A stretch of DNA of 25,818 bases, taken from positions 1,490,667-1,516,484 of the forward strand of contig BFEA01000370.1 of the NCBI GenBank assembly GCA_003427395.1. Reading direction: 5' to 3'. The first letter of the stretch is position 1, and every line of letters begins with the position of its first letter. Shown here piece by piece: positions 25,786-25,818 of this stretch. Position numbers and translations under genes: made by a program. This stretch comes from Chara braunii (taxonomy: Eukaryota; Streptophyta; Charophyceae; Charales; Characeae). The notes under the pieces were generated by a model. That model was not told the DNA's origin. It did no database searches and saw nothing but the letters and a program-made list of their open reading frames with translations.

Positions 25786-25818
<33 letters not shown>
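25786..25818. repeat. (CT)n microsatellite running off the right edge
   Basis: TTTCTTTCTCTCT... continues to the last base. Confidence 0.95.

Overview
The window looks like nuclear DNA of a green-lineage eukaryote. The evidence is a Ty3/gypsy retrotransposon with a tRNA-iMet primer-binding site, a plant-type L1 LINE, a GT-AG-spliced exon pair, short CCCTAAA motifs, and a scrap of a plant-type mitochondrial cox3 gene. The TE load, long microsatellites and single-N gaps suggest a draft assembly of a large, repeat-rich genome. A charophyte or other early-diverging streptophyte is my guess; the sequence alone does not prove it.

Left edge (1-825, minus): an open reading frame runs off the window edge. 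It starts with a signal-peptide-like N-terminus and continues into a long Asp/Lys/Asn/Glu-Tyr tetrapeptide repeat. This is the most novel-looking gene candidate here. About 870 bp of intergenic DNA follows.

Centre (about 1697-18430): a nested transposon. An old L1-type LINE lies on the minus strand, with a DUF4283-like/CCHC ORF1 and an ORF2 carrying endonuclease, RT and a zf-RVT-like domain. It is split by an 8.8-kb Ty3/gypsy element on the plus strand (LTRs 5047-6054 and 12962-13871). Removing the gypsy element and one CTTA target duplication restores the LINE RT frame exactly. The gypsy element has an intact gag, a damaged pol (stops and frameshifts) and a chromodomain-like C-terminus. The gag/pol overlap carries what looks like a textbook -1 ribosomal frameshift signal.

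Right part (18430-25818): a second, 5'-truncated copy of the same LINE family (19079-20426) is bounded by a perfect 20-bp target duplication. Two local tandem duplications follow. Next come two minus-strand exons (21696-21836 and 24845-25146) with compatible splice phases, which look like an importin-beta/transportin-type HEAT-repeat protein. The roughly 3-kb intron between them holds a cox3 NUMT, a U6 snRNA-like sequence next to a LINE 3' tail, a long (CT)n array, a small membrane-protein-like ORF on the other strand, and a tRNA-like sequence. The right edge is microsatellite-rich.

The genes do not form one system. The window shows host gene pieces embedded in, and partly shaped by, LINE activity (insertions, a probable U6 chimera) and LTR activity.
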